Source of the DNA: Minisyncoccota bacterium | Lineage (GTDB): Bacteria; Patescibacteriota; Minisyncoccia; UBA6257; 2-01-FULL-56-20 | Reading direction: 5' to 3' | Assembly: GCA_022843285.1 (NCBI GenBank) | Contig: JALHNY010000004.1 | Span: 43,596-95,021 of the forward strand | Length of the DNA stretch: 51,426 bases | Part shown: positions 42,365-51,426 of the stretch, in pieces | Position numbering within the stretch: position 1 is the first letter of the stretch | Layout of the letters: each line of letters starts with the position of its first letter | Notes under the pieces: generated by a model | Told to the model about the DNA's origin: nothing | The model's database searches: none | Seen by the model: only the letters and a program-made list of their open reading frames with translations | Program-made: the position numbers and the translations under genes

Positions 42365-42389
42365 AGGGCCCCGCCAAGTGCGGGGCCCT
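42365..42389 (+). terminator. Terminator after tRNA-Asp
   Basis: AGGGCCCCGC / GCGGGGCCCT, 10-bp stem, 5-nt loop, followed by ATTATT. Confidence 0.8.
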
Positions 42390-42393
42390 ATTA

Positions 42394-42421
42394 TTGACAA
42401 AACTTCCAAATAGTTTAGAAT
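42394..42421 (+). promoter_or_regulatory. Consensus -35 promoter for the orphan gene at 42480
   Basis: TTGACA (42394-42399), 16-nt spacer, TAGAAT (42416-42421), giving a leader of about 50 nt. Confidence 0.6.
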
Positions 42422-42448
42422 ATAACTTGCTAGAGATAGCGTTTTACA

Positions 42449-42459
42449 AATTTAATACG
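42449..42459 (+). promoter_or_regulatory. AATTTAATACG motif, second copy
   Basis: Same 11-mer as at 24856-24866; here 20 nt before the ATG, just above AAAGGAGGT (42463-42471). Confidence 0.45.
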
Positions 42460-42479
42460 AGTAAAGGAGGTGCCTACAA

Positions 42480-43268
42480 ATGGCCCCAAACACTGGTGAC
42501 GCTGCAACACCGCAAAAAGAGCAGCACGCAAACGTTGATGTCTTGGCAATCGTAACCGGAAACTACCGGTGCTCAGCTAAAAAAGGCGCGGAAGCCGTGA
42601 ACCTCATCCTGTCGCAAACCGACCGGGTGGCACAGCTCGCCACGCTGGCTGACCTGTTCGCTTTCTGGGAGATGCCGAAATCACCGAACGCCGATCAAAT
42701 TCCGGGACACGTCCACAGCATGGATAAATCGGAAGCGGAGTTCGAGGGACTCGAGGTGGCAATGTTCCTGACCTCGGTTGTTAGCAAGAGCGGAGTCCCC
42801 GACCGTTCGATGGCAGAATCGGGACCGGAAGGTTTCGACACGTTCATCGGACAGGTTCTCGACCTGCTGCTGCAAGTGACCGCCAAAGGGCAGAGCCAGC
42901 TCAGATCGGGAAGCCTCGTGATGGCGCAGGCGATGCTTTTGCTCAAAATGCTCGAGGACGGATCGCTTCACCGCGAAGTCCCCGAATACGCTGAGCATGA
43001 TGCCGAAGCTGCGTTTAACCTCATCGTGCAAAACCCGGAGACCTTCCGCTCCGTGGACGCAATGATGAACGGGAACGTCTCGTCGGTGAATGTCATCGGC
43101 TACATCCTCAGCCAGAATCTCGACAATGAAACGAAGAACGCGTTCATCGCGCTCGTCGTCTCGTCGCTTCGCCAAAACTCCAGCCAGAGTTTCGGGGGAA
43201 TCGAGATTTTCAGCGGGATGGGCGAACTCGACGGACTCGACCTGCTGTCGCAGCTCCTGCGTTTGTAA
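42480..43268 (+). CDS. Orphan helical protein
   Basis: 262 aa, soluble and mainly helical, no signal or membrane segment. The N-terminus is Pro/Gln/Thr-rich (MAPNTGDAATPQKEQ) and no domain is recognised. A perfect AAAGGAGGT lies 8 nt before the ATG, with a TTGACA promoter in front and its own terminator behind, suggesting strong and separate expression. Lower GC than most of the window. The leader shares an 11-nt motif with that of the other orphan gene at 24885, but the proteins show no clear similarity by eye. Confidence 0.75.
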   Translation: MAPNTGDAATPQKEQHANVDVLAIVTGNYRCSAKKGAEAVNLILSQTDRVAQLATLADLFAFWEMPKSPNADQIPGHVHSMDKSEAEFEGLEVAMFLTSVVSKSGVPDRSMAESGPEGFDTFIGQVLDLLLQVTAKGQSQLRSGSLVMAQAMLLLKMLEDGSLHREVPEYAEHDAEAAFNLIVQNPETFRSVDAMMNGNVSSVNVIGYILSQNLDNETKNAFIALVVSSLRQNSSQSFGGIEIFSGMGELDGLDLLSQLLRL

Positions 43269-43300
43269 TCCTTCCAGCGAGCTCAACGCTCAAAGAAAAG

Positions 43301-43327
43301 AACGACCTGCACAAGCGGGTCGTTTTT
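43301..43327 (+). terminator. Intrinsic terminator
   Basis: AACGACC / GGTCGTT stem with T5 tail. Confidence 0.8.
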
Positions 43328-43361
43328 CATTGGGGCTTGACCCGAGGAGTATGATGGGGGC

Positions 43362-43916
43362 ATGAACACCCGCACCGCGATTCTCGGGGGAGGCTGCTTC
43401 TGGTGCGTCGAGCACGACCTCCGGGCCCTGCCGGGCGTGCTGGAAGTCGTTTCCGGCTACTCGGGTGGCCACCTCGAAAATCCAACCTACGAGGACGTCC
43501 TCACCGAAACCACGGGGCACCGCGAGGTCGTCGAGGTCACCTACAATGCCGATTTGCTCTCGTACCGGCACCTCCTGCAGTTCTTCATTGACCACATCGA
43601 CCCGACCGATCCGACCGGGCAGTTCGCCGATCGCGGGGAGAGCTACACGCCTGCCATTTTCTACGCCAACGCCGGAGAGCAGGCTGCTGCCGAGTCCGTG
43701 CTCGAAGAGCTAGACGCGAGCGGCGTGTACAGCTCGCCATCGGTCGTAGCCGTGCTGCCCCGCGCCCCCTTCTACCCCGCCGAGGAGTACCACCAGAACT
43801 ACTCTCAAAAGAACCCCGGCCACTACGCCGCGTACCGATCTGGATCAGGACGAGAGGGTTTCGTGCAGAAAACCTGCACGATTCGTCAGGACAAGAAAAT
43901 CACCTGGCGCGACTAG
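43362..43916 (+). CDS. msrA: Peptide methionine-S-sulfoxide reductase MsrA
   Basis: 184 aa. The catalytic motif GGGCFWCVE (Cys12), the GYSGGHLENPTYEDV region, and the C-terminal HQNYSQKNP are typical. It repairs oxidised methionine. TATGAT (43350-43355) ends 6 nt before the ATG. Its stop overlaps the stop of the convergent STAS-like gene (CTAG). Confidence 0.96.
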   Translation: MNTRTAILGGGCFWCVEHDLRALPGVLEVVSGYSGGHLENPTYEDVLTETTGHREVVEVTYNADLLSYRHLLQFFIDHIDPTDPTGQFADRGESYTPAIFYANAGEQAAAESVLEELDASGVYSSPSVVAVLPRAPFYPAEEYHQNYSQKNPGHYAAYRSGSGREGFVQKTCTIRQDKKITWRD

Positions 43917-44191
43917 CGGCTAAGCGAAATTTCTTCCAGAGCCTTAAGTGTCTCCTGCACTGCTGGTGCAGTGTTAATGACTACAACTCGATTAGAGCCA
44001 TATTCTGAACGCAGTGTGCTGAGCAGCTCGCCAGCATAAGATGGGGTTAAAACTTCAACACCCTCAAAATCTAGTGTGACTATCTCTCCGGGTGGCAACC
44101 CGTGCAGGATCTGCTGCATCCTCAAAAAAGCCTCTCGCGCCTGAGGGCGTCCGTTGAGAACCTTGTCGAATTTGGAGAGAGAAATGGTCAT
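43913..44191 (-). CDS. STAS-like protein (DUF4325)
   Basis: 92 aa. VTLDFEGVEVLTPSYAGELL is the DUF4325 signature, a STAS-fold element with a Ser in the position phosphorylated in anti-sigma-antagonist proteins. It follows the GHKL ATPase gene after 4 nt with no promoter between, so the two are one transcript. GC is far below the window average (near 50 percent by eye), pointing to horizontal gain. Confidence 0.85.
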   Translation of the reverse strand: MTISLSKFDKVLNGRPQAREAFLRMQQILHGLPPGEIVTLDFEGVEVLTPSYAGELLSTLRSEYGSNRVVVINTAPAVQETLKALEEISLSR

Positions 44192-44195
44192 TGCT

Positions 44196-45017
44196 TCATT
44201 CGTAGTTTACCACGAATGAAGCTAGCGTTCCCAACACGGGATGGACACTCTCTCGCTCCTTGCCAACCCCACTTACCACCACCAATCCATCTCCAGATTG
44301 AACCCGAAATTCACCCCTGAACTTGTTGACGGCCCACTCCTGGATAAGGAGCAGGCCGTTGCCTCGATCCTCATTGACTCTTCCGGTCACACCGCTCAAA
44401 CCCAGTAGTATTGCTTCCACTGCATTGGAAATTTCGGGATTCGTCGGTGATAGAGATCCAAGAAAGCCGATGCCTGGATCGGCAACAACTACGTGTGCCT
44501 GTCTCAATTTTGGATAGTACTGAGCCAAAATGAATGCGCCACCAATATTGGTGGGCCACTGTCCCTCATTGTGGTCATACACATTGTTGCCCATTTCCCC
44601 AATCAGCGCAGTGGTCATAGCTTCAGCATCTCCGCTCATGCCAAAGCCAATCAACATCCTACGAATTCCACCCTTGAGTCGTGCATCGAATTCATCCCTA
44701 TATTTGCACCAGATGATTTCCTGAACTCCAGGATTGTCTCGTTCATTCATCTCGATTGCTGCAAGAGGTTTGAGAAAACTCTCATAGCCTAGTTCGCGCA
44801 TTATCTGGTCAAAGTGCATGCGCTTGAGGTAACTCAGGACTTCTGCACTCTTTGGCAAAATCAGATTTCTATCATTAAAATCTTTGAATTCAACTGCCTT
44901 CAGGCATGCCAATCCAATAGCCCAGGGATCACACCAAGTGCAATCACTGAGGTCGATGGTGTGGTTGGGAAAGCAACTAGTTGCCTTGGTCCTCATAGTC
45001 TCGAAGCGGTAGTCCAT
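44196..45017 (-). CDS. GHKL-type ATPase with STAS-like N-terminus
   Basis: 273 aa. The N-terminal half (HTIDLSDCTWCDPWAIGLACL) resembles a STAS-like strand-helix unit. The C-terminal half has Bergerat ATPase boxes: N-box ALIGEMGNNVYDH, G1 VVADPGIGFLG and G2 EDRGNGLLLIQEW. Paired with the DUF4325 gene, it resembles partner-switching (anti-sigma/STAS) modules. Such pairs occur in accessory regions; the target is unknown. TAACAT (45024-45029) ends 6 nt before the ATG. Codon use and GC are unlike those of ligA next door. Confidence 0.83.
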   Translation of the reverse strand: MDYRFETMRTKATSCFPNHTIDLSDCTWCDPWAIGLACLKAVEFKDFNDRNLILPKSAEVLSYLKRMHFDQIMRELGYESFLKPLAAIEMNERDNPGVQEIIWCKYRDEFDARLKGGIRRMLIGFGMSGDAEAMTTALIGEMGNNVYDHNEGQWPTNIGGAFILAQYYPKLRQAHVVVADPGIGFLGSLSPTNPEISNAVEAILLGLSGVTGRVNEDRGNGLLLIQEWAVNKFRGEFRVQSGDGLVVVSGVGKERESVHPVLGTLASFVVNYE

Positions 45018-45045
45018 ATACTGATGTTAACCTACTGTGATGAAT

Positions 45046-47103
<2,058 letters not shown>

Positions 47104-47109
47104 CTACCC

Positions 47110-47127
47110 CGCCCGCGCTCGCGGGCG
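47110..47127. other. GC-rich hairpin between HIT gene and ligA
   Basis: CGCCCGC / GCGGGCG with GCTC loop; no T tract, so a weak terminator or processing site at most. Confidence 0.4.
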
Positions 47128-47131
47128 ACCC

Positions 47132-47596
47132 CTAGGCGAACGGCTCGAAGACCTTCACGTCCACGTCCCAAGCCCCCTCCTCACTGCCCACGTCACCCTG
47201 CCCGTCCGGGCGCGGGTACGCGTGCAGGTGGAGGTGCCTGAGCGAAACCTTTGCGGGGTCGAGGGCAACCCGGTGCCGCCAGGAAAACACGAGGTGCCCG
47301 CCGAGCGCGGGCTTTTCTCCCACGATGCCCGACTCCCGGTACGCACGCTCCACGCGCGACGTGAGCTCGGAGAGTCCGGCGAGTTCCTCCGGGGTCAGCT
47401 CGGAGAAGTCCTCGACGTGGCGCTTGGGCACCAGGAGCGTGTGGTACTTCCGGTACGGGAACGCGGCGAACACCCACTTCCAGAGCGGGTACTCACCCAC
47501 GTCCAAATCCGCGGACATGGCGCAGAACGCGCACGCGCCCTTCAAATCGGCGACGTGCCGGTCGTACCCATCAGCTGCTGGACGCAACAGCTCCAT
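47132..47596 (-). CDS. HIT-family hydrolase/nucleotidyltransferase-like protein
   Basis: 154 aa. An N-terminal CAFCAM pair (possible Zn site), the core FPYRKYHTLLVPKRHV, and the histidine triad SLRHLHLHAYP near residue 130. The length and Cys pair suggest the GalT/HIT branch acting on nucleotide-linked substrates. It lies 3 nt after the pilin-like gene stop without a promoter or Shine-Dalgarno, so it is transcribed with that cluster. Confidence 0.85.
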   Translation of the reverse strand: MELLRPAADGYDRHVADLKGACAFCAMSADLDVGEYPLWKWVFAAFPYRKYHTLLVPKRHVEDFSELTPEELAGLSELTSRVERAYRESGIVGEKPALGGHLVFSWRHRVALDPAKVSLRHLHLHAYPRPDGQGDVGSEEGAWDVDVKVFEPFA

Positions 47597-47599
47597 TGC

Positions 47600-48043
47600 C
47601 TAGTTCGCCGGAGCTCCGTCGCAGTTGTCCAGGATGCAGAACGCGCGCGCGACGTTCCCGCTCCTGCCGAGTGCCTTGATGGTAATTGTCTGGTTCGGGT
47701 TGCAGTCCGCAACCGCGGCGCCGGCATCGTCCAGGCACTCCACCGTCACGGTGGCGCCGTTCCGGAAGGTCGGCAGCTCCGGATCCGGGCACGGCTGCTT
47801 GGTCGGGTCCTCCGCGCAGAGCAGGTTATACAGCCCCCACTCGATGCCGGCGTCCGCGGCGAACACGGCACGCGCAGAGTGGTTAATGTCCGAACCCTGC
47901 CTGATCTGGTACAGCATGAGCAGGCCCGCGATGGTGGTCGCCCCCATGAGCGCGCCGCCGAGGGTGAGGACGGTGAGCATCATCACCTGCCCTCCCCTCT
48001 CACCCCCGCTACTGCGGGAGGATTTCGATGCGAGTCGTGACAT
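47600..48043 (-). CDS. Prepilin-like (PilX-type) protein
   Basis: 147 aa. A basic N-terminal leader with GERGGQ is followed by a hydrophobic helix (VMMLTVLTLGGALMGATTIAGLLMLY), then an ADAGIEWGLYNLL segment and a Cys-containing head. This matches the PilX-like minor pilins found with CPR type IV pili. The start is uncertain: the ATG at 48043 overlaps the upstream adhesin gene by 35 nt, while a GTG at 47986 follows a GAGGGGAGGG Shine-Dalgarno. A still longer frame is rejected. Confidence 0.68.
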   Translation of the reverse strand: MSRLASKSSRSSGGERGGQVMMLTVLTLGGALMGATTIAGLLMLYQIRQGSDINHSARAVFAADAGIEWGLYNLLCAEDPTKQPCPDPELPTFRNGATVTVECLDDAGAAVADCNPNQTITIKALGRSGNVARAFCILDNCDGAPAN

Positions 48044-50489
48044 CAAAGACGCGGACGCGGAGGTCGTCGACGAACGCCCCGTTGCCACAGTTGAGCTCGT
48101 ACGTCGTGCTCTCGGCGGGGCGATCCTGCAGCGAGCCCGCCTCGTTGCCCGTGCCCACCTGGCGGCTGCGGGTGACGTTGGTCACGACGCAGCTCGTGGG
48201 CTGGTCGCAGCTCCACGAGAGCGTGGTGGCGCGCAGCGGCGGGATGAAGAGCGACATCGGGTTCGCGGTGAACGTGCAGCTCAGCCCAGACCCGCGCACG
48301 GTGAGCCCGGCGGTCGCGCTGACCGTGCTGCCCACGAACCCGGGCAGGTCGTACGTGGCACGGACGGTGCCGCTACCCGGCACGAGCCCGGTGTAGCGCC
48401 CGCTGCCGTCATTGCTCGCGACCGTTCCCGAGAAGCTCCAGGCCGAGGCGTTCGTCACGTTCGTCTCGCCGCTGGGGCCCGAGCCATCCGGATCGAAGTA
48501 GGCGCCGTACGTCGCGGACTGGCCGACGTCAACCGTCGCGGAGCCAGGCCGCACCTGGAGGGTCGGGGTGCCGGACGGGGTGCCCGTCACGTCGATGCTC
48601 GCGTTCGCGCTCAGGCTGAGGTACGTCGCGCGGATGGTGCCGCTGCCCGGGGAAACCCCCTCGAAGCGGCCGGCACCCAGAGGGTTGGCAGAAGCGGTCT
48701 GGGAAGACCACACGGTGGCCGTGTTGGCCGTCACGTCCTGCTCCGGCGCGGGGCCGCTGCCGTCCGGATCGTAGTGGGCGCTGTACGTGACCTGGTCACC
48801 GACGTCCACCTGCGCGGTGTCCGGGCGGACGTCTAGGGTCGCCGCACCACCCGCACCCTGCACCACGAGCAGGCTCGTGCACGTGGAGCTGGCTACGCCC
48901 GGGGCGGTCGCCGTGAAGGTAATCGTCGAGGTGCCAGCGGGCGTCGAGGCCGCGGTCATGATGGGCACGATGCCAGACGTGGAAGATCCCGCGGCGAGCG
49001 TGAGCGTCGCGCCGGGAGACGTCGCGCCGGAGGGCATGCCGGAGGGCGTGACCTGCACCTGCCCCGCGAAACCGCCGAGGCTCGAGACCGAGACGGCGTA
49101 GCTAGCCGTCTGCCCCGCCTGCACGGTGAGCTCCGCGACCGGGCAGCTGATGCCCACGCCCGCGCTGCCACCGCCGATCGTCACCGGAACGTTCGCGACC
49201 TCTCCGAAGAACCCCTGCGCGTCCGTTCCCGCGGACGGGCCGTCCGTCTTCACCATGCGGAACCGCAGCGTGTATTCCCCGTTCGCGGGCGGCGTGGTGA
49301 ACGTGCCGATCGGGAACGTCCCCACGGCTGGTGCCACGATTGCGGAGCCGGGCGTCTCGGTTACCACCTCCACCCACTCCTCGTACGGGATGCAGGTCGG
49401 CTCAATCGGGGGCTCATCGATGGGCATCTCAACGTTGGCACTGGCGACGCTGATGCCGAGCGGGTTGTCCACGCGCGAGTTGAGGATGACCGGACCGCCC
49501 CCGCCTGGGTTGGTCGGGTACTGGTACTCGCAGAACGTGATGAGCACCGAGCTGTGCCTGACCTGCACCTCGCGCTCGTACGAGAGGCGGACCGGCGCCG
49601 TGCCGAAGTTGAACGGCTCGCTGTCGATGCGCTGGAGCTTCACGTTCGGGGAGGTCATCACCTTCGTGTACGTGCAGTCTTCCTCATCAGGACCCGGCTC
49701 GTAGCCGTCACAGTTGCCGGTGCGGCGCACCTCCTGCGTGGACTGCCACGTGTGACCCGTGTTGCGCATGAGCACGCGGAAGTTGCTCGCACCCGTGTAC
49801 TGGGTGCCGGCGGTGAGCGTCTGCCCGCTCAGGTTGCTGCCCTCAGATGCAGCGTTGTAGGGCGCCACGGCCGAAGCCTCGAGCGCGATACGCGCGCAGC
49901 CCGGATCGTTGTCCCTCGCGCCACCGTACGTCCAGTTGGACTCCGGCTGGCTCTGGCTCGCCCACTGCATACCCCCCGACGCGCCGCAGCTGCCGCCGTC
50001 CGGCAGCTCGTACCACTGGATGCCGACGCGGACGTTCTCAATGTAGCCGCCAGCCGCGAGGGGGCGCGACTCGGTCCAGATCTGCATGTAGCCAATTGCC
50101 CAGTCGTACGTGCTGGTGCGCGTCTGGATGGGCCCCCCGCCCTCGCTCGCCCACGGCGTGCAGCGCGTGGTCTCGTCCCAGCCGGAGCCGAGGCTGAAGC
50201 ACACGCGGAAGTCGTCCGTGTACCGGCTCGCCGGATTGGTGATGCGCACCTTGGCGCAGTCCGAGTTGTCGTTGTTGATGGTGTCGCGCACCCAGGTCCC
50301 CCAACCGAAACGCTGGCCTGCACCCTGGCAATCTCCGGGCAGGTTGGGGCTGTTGGCACCGGTGTCCACCATGTAGAGCTCCAGTGACGGCGCGGACTCG
50401 CTCGGCTGCGCGAACGAAGTCAGGACGGGAAACGCCGTCGCGATGACCACGCCCGCGATGGCGATGGAGAAAATCTTCTTGATCTGCAT
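48009..50489 (-). CDS. Large secreted adhesin-like protein with Ig-like repeats
   Basis: 826 aa. The signal or anchor segment is at about 1-27. An N-terminal Cys/Trp-rich region (about 35-200) includes WTYGGARDNDPGC. Then come beta-rich Ig-like segments, and two tandem Big-type repeats (about 565-650 and 655-745) sharing VRPxxAxVDVGxxxTY, the acidic DPDGSGP loop and PGSGTxRATY. A final Cys-pair domain closes the protein. Acidic DxDGSG loops may bind Ca2+. It starts 1 nt after the stop of the 160-aa gene (TAGCATG), inside a prepilin operon, so a pilus-associated tip adhesin is a reasonable inference. Confidence 0.75.
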   Translation of the reverse strand: MQIKKIFSIAIAGVVIATAFPVLTSFAQPSESAPSLELYMVDTGANSPNLPGDCQGAGQRFGWGTWVRDTINNDNSDCAKVRITNPASRYTDDFRVCFSLGSGWDETTRCTPWASEGGGPIQTRTSTYDWAIGYMQIWTESRPLAAGGYIENVRVGIQWYELPDGGSCGASGGMQWASQSQPESNWTYGGARDNDPGCARIALEASAVAPYNAASEGSNLSGQTLTAGTQYTGASNFRVLMRNTGHTWQSTQEVRRTGNCDGYEPGPDEEDCTYTKVMTSPNVKLQRIDSEPFNFGTAPVRLSYEREVQVRHSSVLITFCEYQYPTNPGGGGPVILNSRVDNPLGISVASANVEMPIDEPPIEPTCIPYEEWVEVVTETPGSAIVAPAVGTFPIGTFTTPPANGEYTLRFRMVKTDGPSAGTDAQGFFGEVANVPVTIGGGSAGVGISCPVAELTVQAGQTASYAVSVSSLGGFAGQVQVTPSGMPSGATSPGATLTLAAGSSTSGIVPIMTAASTPAGTSTITFTATAPGVASSTCTSLLVVQGAGGAATLDVRPDTAQVDVGDQVTYSAHYDPDGSGPAPEQDVTANTATVWSSQTASANPLGAGRFEGVSPGSGTIRATYLSLSANASIDVTGTPSGTPTLQVRPGSATVDVGQSATYGAYFDPDGSGPSGETNVTNASAWSFSGTVASNDGSGRYTGLVPGSGTVRATYDLPGFVGSTVSATAGLTVRGSGLSCTFTANPMSLFIPPLRATTLSWSCDQPTSCVVTNVTRSRQVGTGNEAGSLQDRPAESTTYELNCGNGAFVDDLRVRVFDVTTRIEILPQ

Positions 50490-50490
50490 G

Positions 50491-50973
50491 CTAGTAGGTT
50501 GCTGGTGACTGCACCGCCGTGACCGTTACCGAGGTGCCGCTCTCACTGCCCGAGAAGGAGCAGAGCAGCTGGCGCCCCTCCCGCTCCGCGAGGAAGGCGG
50601 CGTACCCGGTCGCCTCCTGGCGATCCAAGATGACCCAGCCATTGGCGTTCGCGTACTCCTCGTACGCGGCCAGCTCTTCGGGAAGCGGGCGGGCAGACTC
50701 GTACGCCTGCGTACCCTGCACCTCTCCGCCGCGAGCTACCTCGAAGCTCTGCGTGATGCGCGCGTCGATTGGCACCGGCAGGCTCGCCGGCAGCACCGCT
50801 GACGGATCGTCGGCGCCGAGGTTCACGCGGCCATTTTCCGAAACCAAATTTGGGGTGTTGAGCGAGGTGACCCTGTTGCCCGTGATGCGCGCGTAGGCGA
50901 GCCAGCCCACGACCACCAGCACCACAAGGCTCGCGAGCGGCAGGGCTACTTCGCGGAGCGTTGAGCGGTTCAT
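50491..50973 (-). CDS. Membrane-anchored hypothetical protein of the pilin cluster
   Basis: 160 aa. One membrane helix (about 9-28) is followed by an extracytoplasmic domain with the segments SLPVPIDARITQSFEV, LPEELAAYEEYANANGWVIL and LLCSFSG. No family recognised. TACAAT (50980-50985) ends 6 nt before the ATG, so it can be transcribed separately from the prepilin gene 12 nt upstream. Confidence 0.65.
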   Translation of the reverse strand: MNRSTLREVALPLASLVVLVVVGWLAYARITGNRVTSLNTPNLVSENGRVNLGADDPSAVLPASLPVPIDARITQSFEVARGGEVQGTQAYESARPLPEELAAYEEYANANGWVILDRQEATGYAAFLAEREGRQLLCSFSGSESGTSVTVTAVQSPATY

Positions 50974-50985
50974 GCCCGAATTGTA

Positions 50986-51426
50986 CTACGTCCCTATGTT
51001 CCTGGCACTGACGGTGGTCTGGATCCGCACCACGCTCGTATCCACGCCGATTTCCTGGGGGGACACCGAAACCATGACCGTGATGCGGGCCGGGTAGTCG
51101 TCATCCCCAATGAACTGGCCCAGAAACTCTAGGCTGCGGACGGCCACGTTCTCGGACGTGAGGGGGCGGGGCGTGTTGTTACCCACGGTCCGGATAATGG
51201 ACTCGGTCGCGGCATCGTGCTGGTACGTCACCACCTCTCCCCTGCCGTTGGTGAAGCTCAGGGTGTTGCCGGAAGCCTGCGTGAAGTCTCGCCCGACGCG
51301 AATCTCGCGCGCCATCTGCTCCAGGACGAGCGACACGTTGCTGTTGGCGGACGCGAACGAGACGAGCTGGCGCTGGGTGCGCAGCGCGCGGATGAAAGCT
51401 CCCGTGGCGATGGCGAGCACGATTGA
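50986..51426 (-). CDS. PulJ/PilW-type prepilin, C-terminal part (cut by right edge)
   Basis: About 146 residues are visible, open at the right edge. IVLAIATGAFIRALRTQRQLVSFASANSNVSLVLEQMAREIR is the hydrophobic helix end and following amphipathic helix of PulJ-like minor pilins; the QMAREIR element is typical. The cleavage motif (G-F/T-L-E) must lie beyond the window. The beta-rich head contains TLSFTNGRGEVVTYQ. It belongs to a type IV pilus or competence-like minor pilin set. Confidence 0.8.
   Translation of the reverse strand, partial: SIVLAIATGAFIRALRTQRQLVSFASANSNVSLVLEQMAREIRVGRDFTQASGNTLSFTNGRGEVVTYQHDAATESIIRTVGNNTPRPLTSENVAVRSLEFLGQFIGDDDYPARITVMVSVSPQEIGVDTSVVRIQTTVSARNIGT

Noticed and set aside
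48044-48088. Longer start for the prepilin-like gene
   Set aside because: It lies deep inside the upstream gene and adds a Ser/Thr-rich stretch unlike prepilin leaders.

Overview
This window looks like a chromosomal segment of a high-GC member of the Patescibacteria (CPR), probably Parcubacteria-like. The evidence is a DUF5671 membrane protein, a Gmad2/GerMN protein, prepilin-type genes, a coiled-coil lytic transglycosylase, a split transketolase, compact or overlapping operons, and no biosynthetic or mobile genes. TGA is used as stop and prfB carries the RF2 frameshift site, so the standard bacterial code applies rather than the UGA-Gly code of some CPR lineages. I see no rRNA, CRISPR array, insertion sequence or prophage.

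Layout. 1-5 kb: UbiA prenyltransferase (partial), SIMPL-domain protein, then a leftward operon prfB-ftsE-ftsX-methyltransferase. 5-8.8 kb: secreted and small membrane proteins and four tRNAs (Thr, Ala, Arg, Ser). 8.8-11.8 kb: a compact flavin electron-transfer locus (RnfD/NqrB-like membrane domain fused to an FAD/NAD reductase, ApbE, FMN-binding protein). 11.8-20 kb: tRNA-Ala, glyA, P-loop kinase/CYTH fusion, tRNA-Ser, VOC protein, superoxide dismutase, Ca-type P-ATPase, GerMN protein. 20-32.5 kb: HtrA-like protease, LeuRS, TatD nuclease, PerM-type permease, M16 peptidase, HD hydrolase, lytic transglycosylase, ribosomal protein bL25. 32.5-40.5 kb: central carbon genes (class II aldolase and PfkB kinase; rpiB-rpe-split transketolase; GAPDH), which together can interconvert triose, hexose and pentose phosphates. 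40.5-51.4 kb: secreted Ig-like protein, tRNA-Asp, an orphan gene, msrA, a low-GC pair (GHKL ATPase plus STAS-like protein), ligA, a HIT protein and part of a pilin/adhesin cluster cut by the right edge.

The most striking global feature is that gene starts fall into two classes. At least 28 genes have a TANNNT -10 box ending 6 or 7 nt before the start codon. Thirteen of these have the extended form TGnTANNNT and none shows a consistent -35. This predicts leaderless mRNAs beginning at the start codon. A smaller set (secreted, small or orphan genes) instead has a -35/-10 promoter with 16-17 nt spacing, a 5' leader and a strong Shine-Dalgarno. I used this rule to choose several starts. All functional calls come from reading motifs by eye; no database search was run.
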